Of a stretch of DNA of 64,000 nucleotides, positions 33,800 to 42,854 are shown piece after piece; position 1 is the stretch's first letter, and the number at the start of each line of letters is the position of its first letter. The stretch is from assembly GCF_011065405.1 (NCBI RefSeq), contig NZ_CP047056.1, positions 2,130,747-2,194,746 on the forward strand. The letters are read 5' to 3'. The stretch is from Succinivibrio dextrinosolvens (GTDB lineage Bacteria > Pseudomonadota > Gammaproteobacteria > Enterobacterales > Succinivibrionaceae). The position numbers and the translations under genes were made by a program. The notes beneath the pieces were generated by a model. That model did no database searches. It was not told where the DNA came from and saw nothing but the letters and a program-made list of their open reading frames with translations.

Positions 33800-34645
33800 A
33801 TGGCATTTATCCGAATTCAGAAATTAAAAAAGGATGAAAGTGGAAAAATTCTGTCTGGTTCTGCATCCATTATTGATGTGAATTATGATCCAAAAGCAAA
33901 ATACCATGCGCAGCAAAGAGTTCGAGAAAAGCTTGGTAAGGTTATTGAACTCTACAGTAAACGCTGTGGTTTATTTCAATCACCAACTAGAGGTCTTGTT
34001 ATCTATGATGCTGATACCGATAGATTTTCTTCTCCTCTGACCAGAGAGGCAGCTGAAGAGCAGTTTAATGACGAAAAGCTCATAGAGCAGATTTTTCCTT
34101 CTGCAGATGTACATACTGTATTCGGAGACGGTTATCTAGTTGCTGAGGTATTGAAGAGTTCTGGATTATGGGATGTAATCTGTACCGCCTTTCCTGAAAA
34201 AGTTACACAGGAGAGATTATTCTGTCATCTAATTTACGGAATACTTCGTGATGGTTCCAGAATAAGCTGTGAAGATTTTATAGCAAAATCTTTTCTTTTC
34301 TACTGTGTACAGGACATTCCTTTATCGAGTCTAAAATCTGATACAAGATACTTTTCGGCTATGGGTGAAGATTCTGCAAGAATGGACTTCTTCAGAGCAT
34401 ACTGCGATTACATGAGAAAACAGAATCCATCTTTTGGCAAGGGCTGCTTTGTTGATTCCACTCCGCTTCCAAATAAAATTGATTCTCCTTTTAACGCTCT
34501 GTGTTCTCACGGTGTAGCTTCAACCTCTATACAGATGCGACTTGTAATGGTTCTTGATGAAGAAACACTGCAACCTATTTGGTACGACGTTATCCCTGGT
34601 AATATTTTAGATATCAGTACACTAAAACTATCAGCAAAGACGTAG
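33800..34645 (+). CDS. IS transposase, first frame (copy A)
   Basis: The 281 codons hold the N-terminal part of an IS4/IS1634-like transposase. They include AFIRIQKLKKDESG, the insertion-domain region, the first catalytic Asp in CFVDSTPLPNKID, and LVMVLDEETLQPIWYDVIPG. The frame ends at TAG shortly after GNILDISTLK. Continuing in the -1 frame from the CTA-AAA codons at 34622-34627 gives TISKDVEVSLG and the second Asp. The shift point has A-AAA, on which a Lys tRNA could slip back one base. Copy B has exactly the same arrangement, so an element with this frame structure has transposed. Confidence 0.85.
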   Translation: MAFIRIQKLKKDESGKILSGSASIIDVNYDPKAKYHAQQRVREKLGKVIELYSKRCGLFQSPTRGLVIYDADTDRFSSPLTREAAEEQFNDEKLIEQIFPSADVHTVFGDGYLVAEVLKSSGLWDVICTAFPEKVTQERLFCHLIYGILRDGSRISCEDFIAKSFLFYCVQDIPLSSLKSDTRYFSAMGEDSARMDFFRAYCDYMRKQNPSFGKGCFVDSTPLPNKIDSPFNALCSHGVASTSIQMRLVMVLDEETLQPIWYDVIPGNILDISTLKLSAKT

Positions 34646-35454
34646 AGGTAAGTCTGGGTATTACAATCAACGGATATACTCTGGATGCAGGTTATGCATC
34701 TAAAGAGCTGATTATGGCTTTTGAACTCCAGAAAGAACAGGAGCCTATTCCAGAAAAGAAGTATCTTGTAAGGATGCCTTCCAAAAGAGGATATCCCTAC
34801 AGGGAACTTTATCAGGAGTTTAAAGAGCAGTTTAATCAGGCTAAATACAGTTTTGTCAGAGGAGGACATATATACTTTGGCAGAGCTGTAACCAAGATGA
34901 TATTTGGTACGCCGGTTCGCTGCTATGTATATGTCGATAAGTACAATGCTTTAAAAGGTCATACTTCATATATGATGGAGCATCCTGAAGAATATGAGGC
35001 ATTAACAAATCGGGAAAAGAACTGGTACCAGGCTAAATTCGGCTATTTTGTACTTATAGCAAATTACCTAAAAACACCATCTCAGATGCTTGATGAATAC
35101 TTTTGCAGAACCAATATTGAAACCGCTTTTAAGACGGATAAAGAGTACCTGAAGCTACTGCCTTTATGTAAATGGAGTGATTTGACTGTAAGAGGAAAAA
35201 TCCTCAGTGATGTTATAGATTCCATCTTAAGAAGCAAAATTCAGCAGATAAGAAAAGGCTCAGTATACTCATTGTCAGCAATGATTGGTAAATGTCAGTC
35301 ACTAATGTGTTTCCGAGACAAAAACTCTGAGCAGGTATATGTTGAGGAGGCAAACAAGCAGGTTAGGACCTGCTATGAGGAATTGGGAGTAACAGTACCT
35401 CAAAAGATCGATCTGAAATCATATATGACCGATCTTTTTGATCAAAATTTATAG
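34627..35454 (+). CDS. IS transposase, second frame (copy A)
   Basis: This frame continues the transposase: GYTLDAGYASKELIM holds the second Asp, and YFCRTNIETAFKTDK gives the Y-(2)-R-(3)-E-(6)-K signature. It is open from about 34627; the first ATG is at 34714, too late to include the Asp at LDAGYAS. Production by -1 frameshifting is therefore more plausible than separate initiation. The frame is intact to its end here, unlike copy B. Confidence 0.8.
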   Translation, partial: TISKDVEVSLGITINGYTLDAGYASKELIMAFELQKEQEPIPEKKYLVRMPSKRGYPYRELYQEFKEQFNQAKYSFVRGGHIYFGRAVTKMIFGTPVRCYVYVDKYNALKGHTSYMMEHPEEYEALTNREKNWYQAKFGYFVLIANYLKTPSQMLDEYFCRTNIETAFKTDKEYLKLLPLCKWSDLTVRGKILSDVIDSILRSKIQQIRKGSVYSLSAMIGKCQSLMCFRDKNSEQVYVEEANKQVRTCYEELGVTVPQKIDLKSYMTDLFDQNL

Positions 35455-35628
35455 TGTTACTTTTGTGTTTATCTTAGGTTAAAGGTCTCTTGCTAGATTA
35501 CCAAGTTCCTCTAAAATATGGAGGTCTGTTACTACTTTTGCCTTAAGTTTAAGATCCAATGTCTTAATAAACTGTGCTAATGGTTTTGTTCCATCAGCTT
35601 CTTTAAAAAAATAAATTCTATACTTCAT

Positions 35629-36240
35629 ATAACCTCTATATGTTATATATAGCATATTTTTTAAAAAAACAATTAAATTTACAAATTATTTTTTTAATAT
35701 CACAAGATTGATTGGCTATATTAAGGTTATTAATGGGGATTATTTCATTAACATTGTTGTAATCAATTTCATATGTGGAAAAAGCTGTTTGACTTCATTG
35801 AGTCAAACTGTAGTAGAACCTCTCCTAGCAAGAGAGATTTACGGTTACTGAAAGATCTCCCGACTCTAATTGGGAAGATCGTCAGTATGAATAACATTAG
35901 GGTGGTTAAAAATGCTTAACACACTAGGTATGATTCTAAATATAAGCAATGCATATTTTCAGAGAATATTCATTCACACAGTTACAAATTATTCCAAAGT
36001 ATCCAAAAACGTCACACATCGTCCATCTCTTATGGACAGAAGTTCATATCAGAAGCATTTTTTTCTTCTTTAATCCTCTGTTTATACGGCATATGTCACA
36101 AAAATGAATAATTTATATATTTAGATAATGTAGAGTAAAAAATAGACTTTACAAAAAATAAAATAACTCTATACTTTAAACAAAGGTAAATTTTTTTATA
36201 CAGCTTTCCTAACCGCAAACTAATAAAGAAGGTACTGAAT
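35629..36240. other. Non-coding junction between mobile region and chromosome-like region
   Basis: It starts with the unchanged higB operator and duplicated flank (to about 35785). A perfect hairpin GTTTGACT/AGTCAAAC (35787-35808) follows. The remaining 430 bp hold no gene that I can support; the last 60 bp lead into the promoter of the secreted-protein gene. Confidence 0.5.
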
Positions 36241-37020
36241 ATGACACAGATTAACGGCGTAAACGGTCAGAACCCAATCATGCTAAATGGCGTTGACATG
36301 AAACAGATGAGTCCATTTGCTGCAGCAGCTCTGGTTCAGCTTGAAATTGCCAAGACCAATAAGGATACTGCAACAAGATATATCAGTGAAATGAAGGCTC
36401 AGAATGACCGAGCAAAAGAACTTATGGCAGCCGCTGATAAACTAAGAATGTTAAAAGAAGATAAGACTATTGGCGACTACAATATTCCAACTAATATTGA
36501 GGCAATGAAGAAAGACCTTGAAACTGTAACCAAGGCAGAAGCTACATACAACAAGATGCTGGGAGATATCAAGAGCGGAGACTTAAAGCCTTACATCAAT
36601 TCACGTAAGGATGCCTGCTTTAATCTTCCTAATGACACCTACAACGATTTAAAGACTATGACCAATCGTGTGGGCACAAAGAATTTCCCTGACATGACAC
36701 GTGGAAATGACAACGTCCATCAGGAATATGAGCTAAAGGGCGGTCTTAAGGAGCTTGAGAAATACAAGTCAATTCTGACTGCTGCAATTGCTGCTATGGA
36801 AACAGGCGGTTTATCAGGATTCAACGGTAAGCTTGATTCAGCTAAGATTGATAATCTGATTACAACTCTTCAGCATCAGGCTGAGAACTGCAACTCTGAT
36901 AATCAGACACAGATGGTTAAGCTTCAAGACAAGATGGGTCAGTACAATTCATATGTCTCTGGTTCATCAGATATGATTAAGACAGGCGCTCAGCTACAGC
37001 AGAGCATCCTGAAGAGCTAA
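36241..37020 (+). CDS. EspA/SseB-like secreted filament or translocator protein (paralogue 1)
   Basis: The protein has 259 residues without a Sec signal. A short N-terminal tail is followed by a hydrophobic helix (MSPFAAAALVQLEIAKTNKD), a coiled coil (YISEMKAQNDRAKELMAAAD), a variable middle, and a C-terminal helix with AENCNSDNQTQMVKLQDKMG. The layout resembles EspA/SseB-type type III secretion filament proteins: hydrophobic patch, coil, variable loop and terminal coil. The family name is inference from architecture. No secretion apparatus gene is in the window. Two shorter paralogues lie at 47747 and 48776. A perfect terminator follows. Confidence 0.5.
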   Translation: MTQINGVNGQNPIMLNGVDMKQMSPFAAAALVQLEIAKTNKDTATRYISEMKAQNDRAKELMAAADKLRMLKEDKTIGDYNIPTNIEAMKKDLETVTKAEATYNKMLGDIKSGDLKPYINSRKDACFNLPNDTYNDLKTMTNRVGTKNFPDMTRGNDNVHQEYELKGGLKELEKYKSILTAAIAAMETGGLSGFNGKLDSAKIDNLITTLQHQAENCNSDNQTQMVKLQDKMGQYNSYVSGSSDMIKTGAQLQQSILKS

Positions 37021-37041
37021 AGATTCATTATTATCCATCTT

Positions 37042-37074
37042 AAGAGGGGGATTTTCAAAATCTCCCTCTTTTTG
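37042..37074 (+). terminator. Intrinsic terminator
   Basis: AAGAGGGGGATTTT pairs with AAAATCTCCCTCTT around C, followed by TTTTTG. It lies 21 bp after the secreted-protein gene. Confidence 0.8.
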
Positions 37075-37303
37075 TGTGCTCGGCATACGAGTAATCCAAC
37101 GGGTTTAAGTCTCCAGGTCAGCCAGTTCAGGGTAAGACTAAAGCAAACAACAAGGTTTACATCGTGAGGTGTGGGCTGAAGGAAGTTGCTAGCTGTAGAA
37201 GCTGTCTTGATAGTGCGATCAAACTCTCCATCCTGACTCAGACAATGCTAATTTTTTTCAACCTATAATCAATGTATAGCTTCCATCTTTTAAGGAAAAT
37301 CAT

Positions 37304-38011
37304 ATGAAAAAGATCTTTGCTCTAATTGGCCTTGTCCTTACTGTTTTCTCCTACTCTGTATTTGCTGCATCAGAAACTGACAGAAAATACGAGCATGTCG
37401 ATCTGGTTATGATTTTAGATAAATCTGGATCCATGCATGGAATGGAAAGTGATACCATCGGTGGTTTCAACTCGATGCTTGATAAACAGCGAAAGCTGGA
37501 TGTAAAAACTGATGTGACCACGGTAATGTTTAACAACAGATCAGATTATATACATGAGAGAAAGGCTTTAAAGGATATAAATAATCTTACCTCTGAGGAT
37601 TATATGCCTCAGGGCTCCACTGCCTTACTTGACTGTGTTGGTATGACCATAGATAAGGTTGCCGGCTATTATGGTGTTGGTGATAAGAAAAACAAGGTGA
37701 TTTTTGCAATTATAACTGACGGTAAGGAAAACTCCAGCCGCGAATATTCCAAGCAGAATGTTAAAAAGCTGATTGAGGCGAAGAAGGAGGAAGGCTGGGA
37801 GTTTGTTTTCCTCGGTGCCAACATAGATGCCGTATCTGAGGCTGGCGCTATCGGTATTACCTCTGATCGCGTGGTTCAGTACAAGGCAACCAAAATGGGA
37901 GTCAGAAAGAACTTCGATGCTGTAGCATCATTTGCTGAGGAAGCTGTGGCAGGAAAGGCTGTTTCTGAGAACTGGAAGGATAAGGCGGAACAGGATACGC
38001 CAAAAAACTAG
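37304..38011 (+). CDS. Exported von Willebrand factor A domain protein
   Basis: The protein has 235 residues. A Sec signal peptide (FALIGLVLTVFSYSVFA) ends near residue 22. The VWA domain has a complete MIDAS metal site: DKSGSM, then the Thr in PQGSTALLD, and the Asp in FAIITDGKENSS. It spans nearly the whole mature protein, so it probably binds a protein partner in the periplasm. It stands alone, with AAGGAAAATCAT upstream of the ATG. No clear partner gene adjoins it. Confidence 0.8.
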   Translation: MKKIFALIGLVLTVFSYSVFAASETDRKYEHVDLVMILDKSGSMHGMESDTIGGFNSMLDKQRKLDVKTDVTTVMFNNRSDYIHERKALKDINNLTSEDYMPQGSTALLDCVGMTIDKVAGYYGVGDKKNKVIFAIITDGKENSSREYSKQNVKKLIEAKKEEGWEFVFLGANIDAVSEAGAIGITSDRVVQYKATKMGVRKNFDAVASFAEEAVAGKAVSENWKDKAEQDTPKN

Positions 38012-38024
38012 ACTGATATTATTG

Positions 38025-38045
38025 GTCCTGCCGTTCAGGCAGGAC
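38025..38045. terminator. Hairpin between convergent genes
   Basis: GTCCTGCC/GGCAGGAC stem with a 5-base loop, placed between the convergent VWA and EamA genes. T-runs are absent, so termination is only likely. Confidence 0.5.
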
Positions 38046-38051
38046 TCTGCC

Positions 38052-38936
38052 TTAAGCTGCTATCTGTTTCTTTTTTAGCTGGGATATAACCAGCCCCCCA
38101 ATAGCCAGTGTCATACCGATGGCACTGTAGATATTGAATTTCTCATCCAGAATAAAGACTGCGCCAATAGCAGTTACCACCGGAATACCGTAGATATAAA
38201 CGTTGGTTTTCATAGAACCTATGTATTCAATGGATTTTGACCACAGAAAGAAGCTTAAAGATGAGGCCAGGAGGGCAAGGAAACCGTAATTTATTAGATT
38301 AATCGGCTCTATAAGTCGGTCGGCCTTGATGCTGTAATCTTCAAACATTAAAGGTAAGGTCAGTACTACCGAGTAAAAGAAGGATTTTGCGGTAATGGTA
38401 AAGCTTGAGATGTGCATTCTCTGCAGTTTGACAACAAATAAGTTGTAAAAACCCCAGACCACGGCACTGCCGATTGCCATCAGATCACCTATTGGATTGA
38501 TATTCATGGACATTGATCCGAATGACAGGAAAAAGATACCAATAATCGCTACCACAAAGCCGATGAAGAAGTTTAAGTTTGGCTTGTCCTTATCAAGAAA
38601 ATAGTTTAAAAGCCCAACGAAGAATGGAGAAGTTGAGACAATCAGACTGGCATTGGCAGCGTTTGTGTAGATGAGCGCGTTGTTTTCAAAGACAAAATAA
38701 AGGGTGATGCCAAAGAAGCCTACCAGAGCAGAATAAAGCTCCACTTTCCAGGAAATGAACTTCAGCGACTTAGGACTCACCACAAAAAGTGCCAGGGTTG
38801 CAAGTAAGAATCTGTCAAACAGGATCTCTACCGGAGTAAAGTCTCTGAGCAGAATCTTGCTGCTGACAAAGGTAAGTCCCCATACCACGATGATGAAAAT
38901 GGCATATAAGTGCCCGATTATTATTTTTGATATCAT
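38052..38936 (-). CDS. DMT-superfamily EamA transporter
   Basis: The protein has 294 residues from the ATG at 38936 (MISKIIIGHLYAIFIIVVWG); an upstream start at 38972 adds a polar tail unlikely in this family. Ten hydrophobic segments in two EamA repeats are visible, the first beginning with IVVWGLTFVSSKIL and the second near AIGSAVVWGFYNLFVVKL. Members export amino acids or metabolites across the inner membrane; the substrate cannot be read from sequence. It ends in the usual Lys-rich tail (SQLKKKQIAA). Confidence 0.85.
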   Translation of the reverse strand: MISKIIIGHLYAIFIIVVWGLTFVSSKILLRDFTPVEILFDRFLLATLALFVVSPKSLKFISWKVELYSALVGFFGITLYFVFENNALIYTNAANASLIVSTSPFFVGLLNYFLDKDKPNLNFFIGFVVAIIGIFFLSFGSMSMNINPIGDLMAIGSAVVWGFYNLFVVKLQRMHISSFTITAKSFFYSVVLTLPLMFEDYSIKADRLIEPINLINYGFLALLASSLSFFLWSKSIEYIGSMKTNVYIYGIPVVTAIGAVFILDEKFNIYSAIGMTLAIGGLVISQLKKKQIAA

Positions 38937-39022
38937 AAGTCCAACCTGTATTCTGACCTGACATTGTACCATGCAGCCAGGAGCTTATGAAAAAGGGCCT
39001 CGATTTGAAGCAAAATGCAGTC

Positions 39023-40096
39023 TTAGGAAATACTCCGTTTCAGAAAGGTCACAAGCTCCGGCGTAGCGGTTCGCTGTCCTCGGATAGCTTTAACTCCTAG
39101 CTCACGGATTTTTCTGATAGGACAGACGCCATGTGAAATTTCCTGTAACACCTTAAGTTTTACCGCTTTTGTAACCTTGAGATTATGATCTTCATACTCA
39201 TAAGGAATATCTGTCTGCAGTACCTCACAGACGAAGCGGATTTCTGAGTCAGGACTGGTTACGTATATATAGGCGATATCTCCTGCTGAAAGTCTGGCAC
39301 TCTGCTTCCACAGTACCTCTTTATTTGCAGAGAAATGTTCAATTACGTTGAAAAATCCTGGATTTGCTGGAATAATCCAGTGCTCTTTCTGTCCTTTGAT
39401 TTTTACCTTTTCTCCAACAGCAAACGATCGGCTTTTATCGATGAGATCGAGGATGAACTCATCATCAAGAGTATCATCCAGAATGATGCTGATCCAGTGT
39501 GCACGGTTCATATGATAGCCAGGATAGATACCTCTGAGTTTAAGCAGATCCTTCTCTAAGTTCTCATCAATTTTAAGATTTACAACCTCGACAAGTTCGT
39601 CCTTCTCTTTGCCGGCACATTCCTTGTCCACAAGTGAGCGCTTAAGATTCATAATGAGAGCGTACCACTTTTGGGTCACTGGATATCTGAAAACTCCATA
39701 GGTTGGTAGTTTGACAAATGGATAGTCTGGTTTCTCATGATATTTCTCGTTAATTTTGCTGGTAAGACGGTTAGTCTGTTGCTTTAAGAATGGATTTGTA
39801 CGAAAGCAGTTATCGGCAATGTTATTTAGAATCTCAATATAGGCGTTTCTTACTTTTGAAACAAAAGCTCCTCGCTGAGTTTCCACATGTATTGGGAGAT
39901 ATTCTTCTTCTGTACCATTATCGATAACCTTGCCTTTAATTTCACCTCCTGCTGTAATAAGGATCAGAGCTTTGAAGGCGTCTTTGAGAAAGTTTCTGGT
40001 ATAGCGGTATCCTTTGTCGGTCTTTTCAAAACCGTAAGGAAGGAGAGCGGACTCGATTACAGTCCTTCTCTCAAAGATTTTTGTTTCAATGCCCAT
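39023..40096 (-). CDS. YjbR/MmcQ-domain protein fused to an EVE/PUA-like domain
   Basis: The protein has 357 residues from the ATG at 40096, with AGGAGCC seven bases upstream. Residues 1-90 are an unassigned N-terminal part. About 115-225 is a YjbR/MmcQ domain (VFRYPVTQKWYALIMNLKRS, then YPGYHMNRAHWISIILD). About 235-357 resembles an EVE/PUA-like domain (HWIIPANPGFFNVIEHF, then GDIAYIYVTSPDSEIRFVCE), a fold that reads modified bases or RNA. The combination suggests nucleic-acid binding. The domain calls are from pattern memory; the fusion itself is plain because the frame is continuous. Confidence 0.7.
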   Translation of the reverse strand: MGIETKIFERRTVIESALLPYGFEKTDKGYRYTRNFLKDAFKALILITAGGEIKGKVIDNGTEEEYLPIHVETQRGAFVSKVRNAYIEILNNIADNCFRTNPFLKQQTNRLTSKINEKYHEKPDYPFVKLPTYGVFRYPVTQKWYALIMNLKRSLVDKECAGKEKDELVEVVNLKIDENLEKDLLKLRGIYPGYHMNRAHWISIILDDTLDDEFILDLIDKSRSFAVGEKVKIKGQKEHWIIPANPGFFNVIEHFSANKEVLWKQSARLSAGDIAYIYVTSPDSEIRFVCEVLQTDIPYEYEDHNLKVTKAVKLKVLQEISHGVCPIRKIRELGVKAIRGQRTATPELVTFLKRSIS

Positions 40097-40375
40097 GACG
40101 ATGGCTCCTGTTCCAGATTTCCTCAAATAATCTTAGCAGGTTAGATGAAGATTGTTTCAAAAAGGTTAGGTAAATTCAAAAGCTGCTGGCCTGTGTACCA
40201 GCAGAAAAGGCTTGAATAGAGGTTTATTATGGATGTTTTTTCAGATAATCTTCAAATTCTGGAGTTCTTGCCGGTATTTGCTCCTCTAGTTCTCAAAATT
40301 CCACTCCTACATATAGTAGCTGCACTCGTAGTCAACGTAGTATAGTTGCAGGCTTCTTTTAAGCTTTGTGTTTAT

Positions 40376-40666
40376 CTAATTCTTTACTTCTTTACGGATT
40401 CTTGTCACTTCTTCTAATGGTTCTTTTGTTATTCTGGAAATTCTTTCATCATCTAATCCATCTGCAATCATTGCATAGATCATTTCGATGCGAGTTTTAA
40501 GCTGTCCTTCAGCAAGACCTTTCTCATGTCCAATTTCAATACCTTTCTCAATAGCGCTTTCTCGATTGGTAACTTCATCTGACAGCGCCATTTCTCGATT
40601 GAGGTAAGCAAGACGTTCGGATATATCTTCTAGAAATCCTTCTGATGTATTTGTTGTATTGGACAT
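40376..40666 (-). pseudogene. Partial duplicate of the Rpn-family nuclease C-terminus
   Basis: The 96-codon frame encodes a copy of the last part of the neighbouring Rpn protein (ISERLAYLNREMALSDEVTN, GQLKTRIEMIYAMIADGLDD). It lacks the PD-(D/E)XK domain. The DNA is almost identical to 40753-41040, so it is a recent tandem partial duplication. An alternative is a deliberately free C-terminal oligomerisation domain. Confidence 0.6.
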
Positions 40667-40752
40667 ATTAGTCTTCTGCATGGTTATATAAAAAAATTTA
40701 ATGAGAACCAATGAATAAAAGTAATCGTTTTTTACGTATTATTATTTTTGTT

Positions 40753-41691
40753 TTATAAATTTTTGCGAATTCGTGTTACTTCTTCTAATGGTTCTTTTGT
40801 TATTCTGGAAATTCTTTCATCATCTAATCCATCTGCAATCATTGCATAGATCATTTCGATGCGAGTTTTAAGCTGTCCTTCAGCAAGACCTTTCTCGATT
40901 CCCTCAGCAAGACCTTTCTCATGTCCAATTTCAATACCTTTCTCAATAGCGCTTTCTCGATTGGTAACTTCATCTGACAGCGCCATTTCTCGATTGAGGT
41001 ATGCAAGACGTTCGGATATGTCATTCATAAATGTGTCTGAAGCATTCATGGCATTCTGAATCATTGGTTCCTTCATACCCAGTTCCTCCAGCTCTTTTGC
41101 ATTTAGTTTGTTTGAAAAATATGCAAGCCAGCGTTCAATCCGTGTCATTTCTTCAATTGGTTTTTTTTGGAATTTGTTAATCTCGAAAAAATGCAGTTCC
41201 AAATCATTGTTAAGCTTTTCATTCGTATCTTTATTATAAACCGAGTAAACTGAGTGCACAGGTGCTTTAGAAAAATTTGTGTAATTTAAAAGGTTAATTG
41301 TGATAGCCGGTTTTAATTCCTTGTAGTTATGACCATGAGTAAATCCGATTAAATACATATTGGCCCAATAAAATAAGGTTCTTTTTTCTATATTTCCTTT
41401 GTTATTAATCTGAACCTCGACATCTACTTTTTCTCCGTTATTCGTCACACAGTAAACATCTAGCCTTCCGGATTTTTCCTGTTCTACAAGAGGACTGAAC
41501 TCCGTATTGGCAAACGTTATATCTTTTATTTCGTTTTCACCTTCTCTTTCGAGTGCTGCATTAAGAAATGCAATAGTGATTCCTTTACGCTCTTCTTTTC
41601 CAAAAACGAATTTAAACAATTGATCGTTTAGATGATTGTACTTTTTGTTTGCTATATCTGTTTCAATTTGCTGTTTTAATGAGATATACAT
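40753..41691 (-). CDS. rpn: Rpn-family PD-(D/E)XK nuclease (recombination-promoting nuclease)
   Basis: The protein has 312 residues. The N-terminal PDDEXK domain shows NDQLFKFVFGKEERKGITIA, the acidic residue in SGRLDVYCVTNNG, and VDVEVQINNKG (E-x-Q variant of the motif). The C-terminus has the charged repeats EKGIEIGHEKGLAEGIEKGL typical of this family, which expand and contract. Rpn proteins stimulate RecA-independent recombination in E. coli and are often called transposases in databases. A 24-bp unit inside the KGLAEG region is repeated. The frame is intact. Confidence 0.82.
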   Translation of the reverse strand: MYISLKQQIETDIANKKYNHLNDQLFKFVFGKEERKGITIAFLNAALEREGENEIKDITFANTEFSPLVEQEKSGRLDVYCVTNNGEKVDVEVQINNKGNIEKRTLFYWANMYLIGFTHGHNYKELKPAITINLLNYTNFSKAPVHSVYSVYNKDTNEKLNNDLELHFFEINKFQKKPIEEMTRIERWLAYFSNKLNAKELEELGMKEPMIQNAMNASDTFMNDISERLAYLNREMALSDEVTNRESAIEKGIEIGHEKGLAEGIEKGLAEGQLKTRIEMIYAMIADGLDDERISRITKEPLEEVTRIRKNL

Positions 41692-42132
41692 TTTTAATTC
41701 CTTAATTTTTTTTCAAAACAGACCTCTCGACAACTATATTTCATATCATCTTATTCATCTGTCATTGTCGTTATACTATCTAATAAATATTTGTATATCA
41801 ATAAGACAAAAATAAAATATATAATGTATTATTCAATTATTAACAAAATATATGATTTATATGTATATATTCTTAAGCACAAAATAAAATTATGTTATTA
41901 ACGTAACAAGTGAATATAAAGAAATATAGGAATAATTATTAAAGTTAAAGCATGGATAGTAAAAAACAGAATAACGAAACTTCATTAACAGAAAAATATT
42001 TATAAAATAAATTGTTAGACCTTTAAAACGTAAAATTAGCTTCGTATTCATCTGAAAAAAAACTGAATATTTGACCTCTGATAAAACAGCGCCTCAAGGT
42101 GATTTCTAAAATTAAGAAAGAGGTAAGATTCT
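41692..42132. other. AT-rich intergenic region without a visible gene
   Basis: About 440 bp with very high AT content. I see no open frame of note, no strong hairpin and no repeat. Promoters for the flanking divergent genes must lie here; AAGAAAGAGGT precedes the HEPN-like gene. Confidence 0.5.
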
Positions 42133-42798
42133 ATGCTGACAAAAACCAACGAATACTATCAGGAACGTAAACTAAGCTTCGACGAAACCTTCCGCACACG
42201 AATCCACCGTTCTTTAAGCTGGCTTAGAAAGGCTGATACTTTCACTGGGGATGCTGATCTGGACATGAAATTTATCTGCTTGTGGATAGCCTTTAATGCC
42301 GCCTATGGAAAGTCTCTGCCCGCAATTGACCATAGCTGCAGTGAAAAGTATGCCTTCAAGAGTTTCATTGAGAAGATAATTTCTCTGGATTCTGTGAATC
42401 TTCTGGCCTCAGTGGTCTGCGGAAAATACGCAATGCGAATTTCCTTTCTGGTGGAAAACAAATTTACCTTTCAGAAATACTGGGATTTTACAAAAGGTGT
42501 TGAGGAGGCTTCTGACTGGAAACGTTCTCTTTCTGCTTCAGTTAAGAAATACAATGACTGTCGAATCAGTATGGATGTAAGCACCATTCTCTCCATTGTC
42601 TTTGATCGCCTGTATGTCCTGCGAAATCAGCTGATGCATGGTGGGTCGAGCTGCGGCAGCAAACTCAACCGTGAGACTATAGATGATGCGGTTGGCTTTT
42701 TAAGTGATCTGATTCCATCTATGCTACTGGTAATGATGATGAACTACAAGAAAGATCATGACTGGGGTGAGCTTTTCTATGTACCGGTAAAAGAGTAG
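42133..42798 (+). CDS. HEPN-domain protein, putative ribonuclease
   Basis: The protein has 221 residues. Helical throughout, it has the HEPN signature R-x4-H as RNQLMH near residue 175, followed by GGS. The N-terminal half (SLSWLRKADTFTGDADLDMK, then FICLWIAFNAAYG) matches the pattern of Apea-like/HEPN families in which the first helix pair packs on the catalytic helix. HEPN proteins are often RNases in toxin-antitoxin or anti-phage systems; no nucleotidyltransferase partner adjoins it, so function is inferred only. A strong terminator follows. Confidence 0.65.
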   Translation: MLTKTNEYYQERKLSFDETFRTRIHRSLSWLRKADTFTGDADLDMKFICLWIAFNAAYGKSLPAIDHSCSEKYAFKSFIEKIISLDSVNLLASVVCGKYAMRISFLVENKFTFQKYWDFTKGVEEASDWKRSLSASVKKYNDCRISMDVSTILSIVFDRLYVLRNQLMHGGSSCGSKLNRETIDDAVGFLSDLIPSMLLVMMMNYKKDHDWGELFYVPVKE

Positions 42799-42854
42799 AG
42801 AACCTGCCGACTGTGCTCTTACACATAAGTTTTCAGGCTTTATGAAAAGAAAAT

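Larger units (their letters stand above)
33643..35478 (+). mobile_element. IS4-superfamily insertion sequence, copy A (in higB)
   Basis: The element is 1836 bp. Inverted ends: left CCTAGGATAAATATAAAAGT and right, reversed, CCTAAGATAAACACAAAAGT. The 5-bp duplication TTAAA (33638-33642 and 35479-35483) is exact. It carries one transposase split into two overlapping frames. Copy B at 59059 is nearly identical and has 5-bp duplication ATTAA. Confidence 0.93.
33426..35628 (-). pseudogene. higB: HigB toxin, second copy, interrupted by an IS and frameshifted
   Basis: The 5' part (35484-35628, MKYRIYFFKEADG to NLAR) and the 3' part (33426-33642, LSKPLDDGIFEL to the end) match the intact toxin at 3248. 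They are separated by the 1836-bp IS with duplicated TTAAA. In addition one base is missing just beside the insertion (GGTCTC where the intact copy has GGTTCTC), so even excision would give a stop after Arg-Asp-Leu. The operator palindrome upstream (about 35637-35656) is unchanged. The toxin is certainly non-functional. Confidence 0.9.

Noticed and set aside
37081-37300. Segment GTGAGGTGTGGGCTGAAGGA that recalls group II intron 3' sequences
   Set aside because: No reverse transcriptase, no domain V-like hairpin that I can fold by eye and no intron boundaries; treated as plain intergenic DNA.
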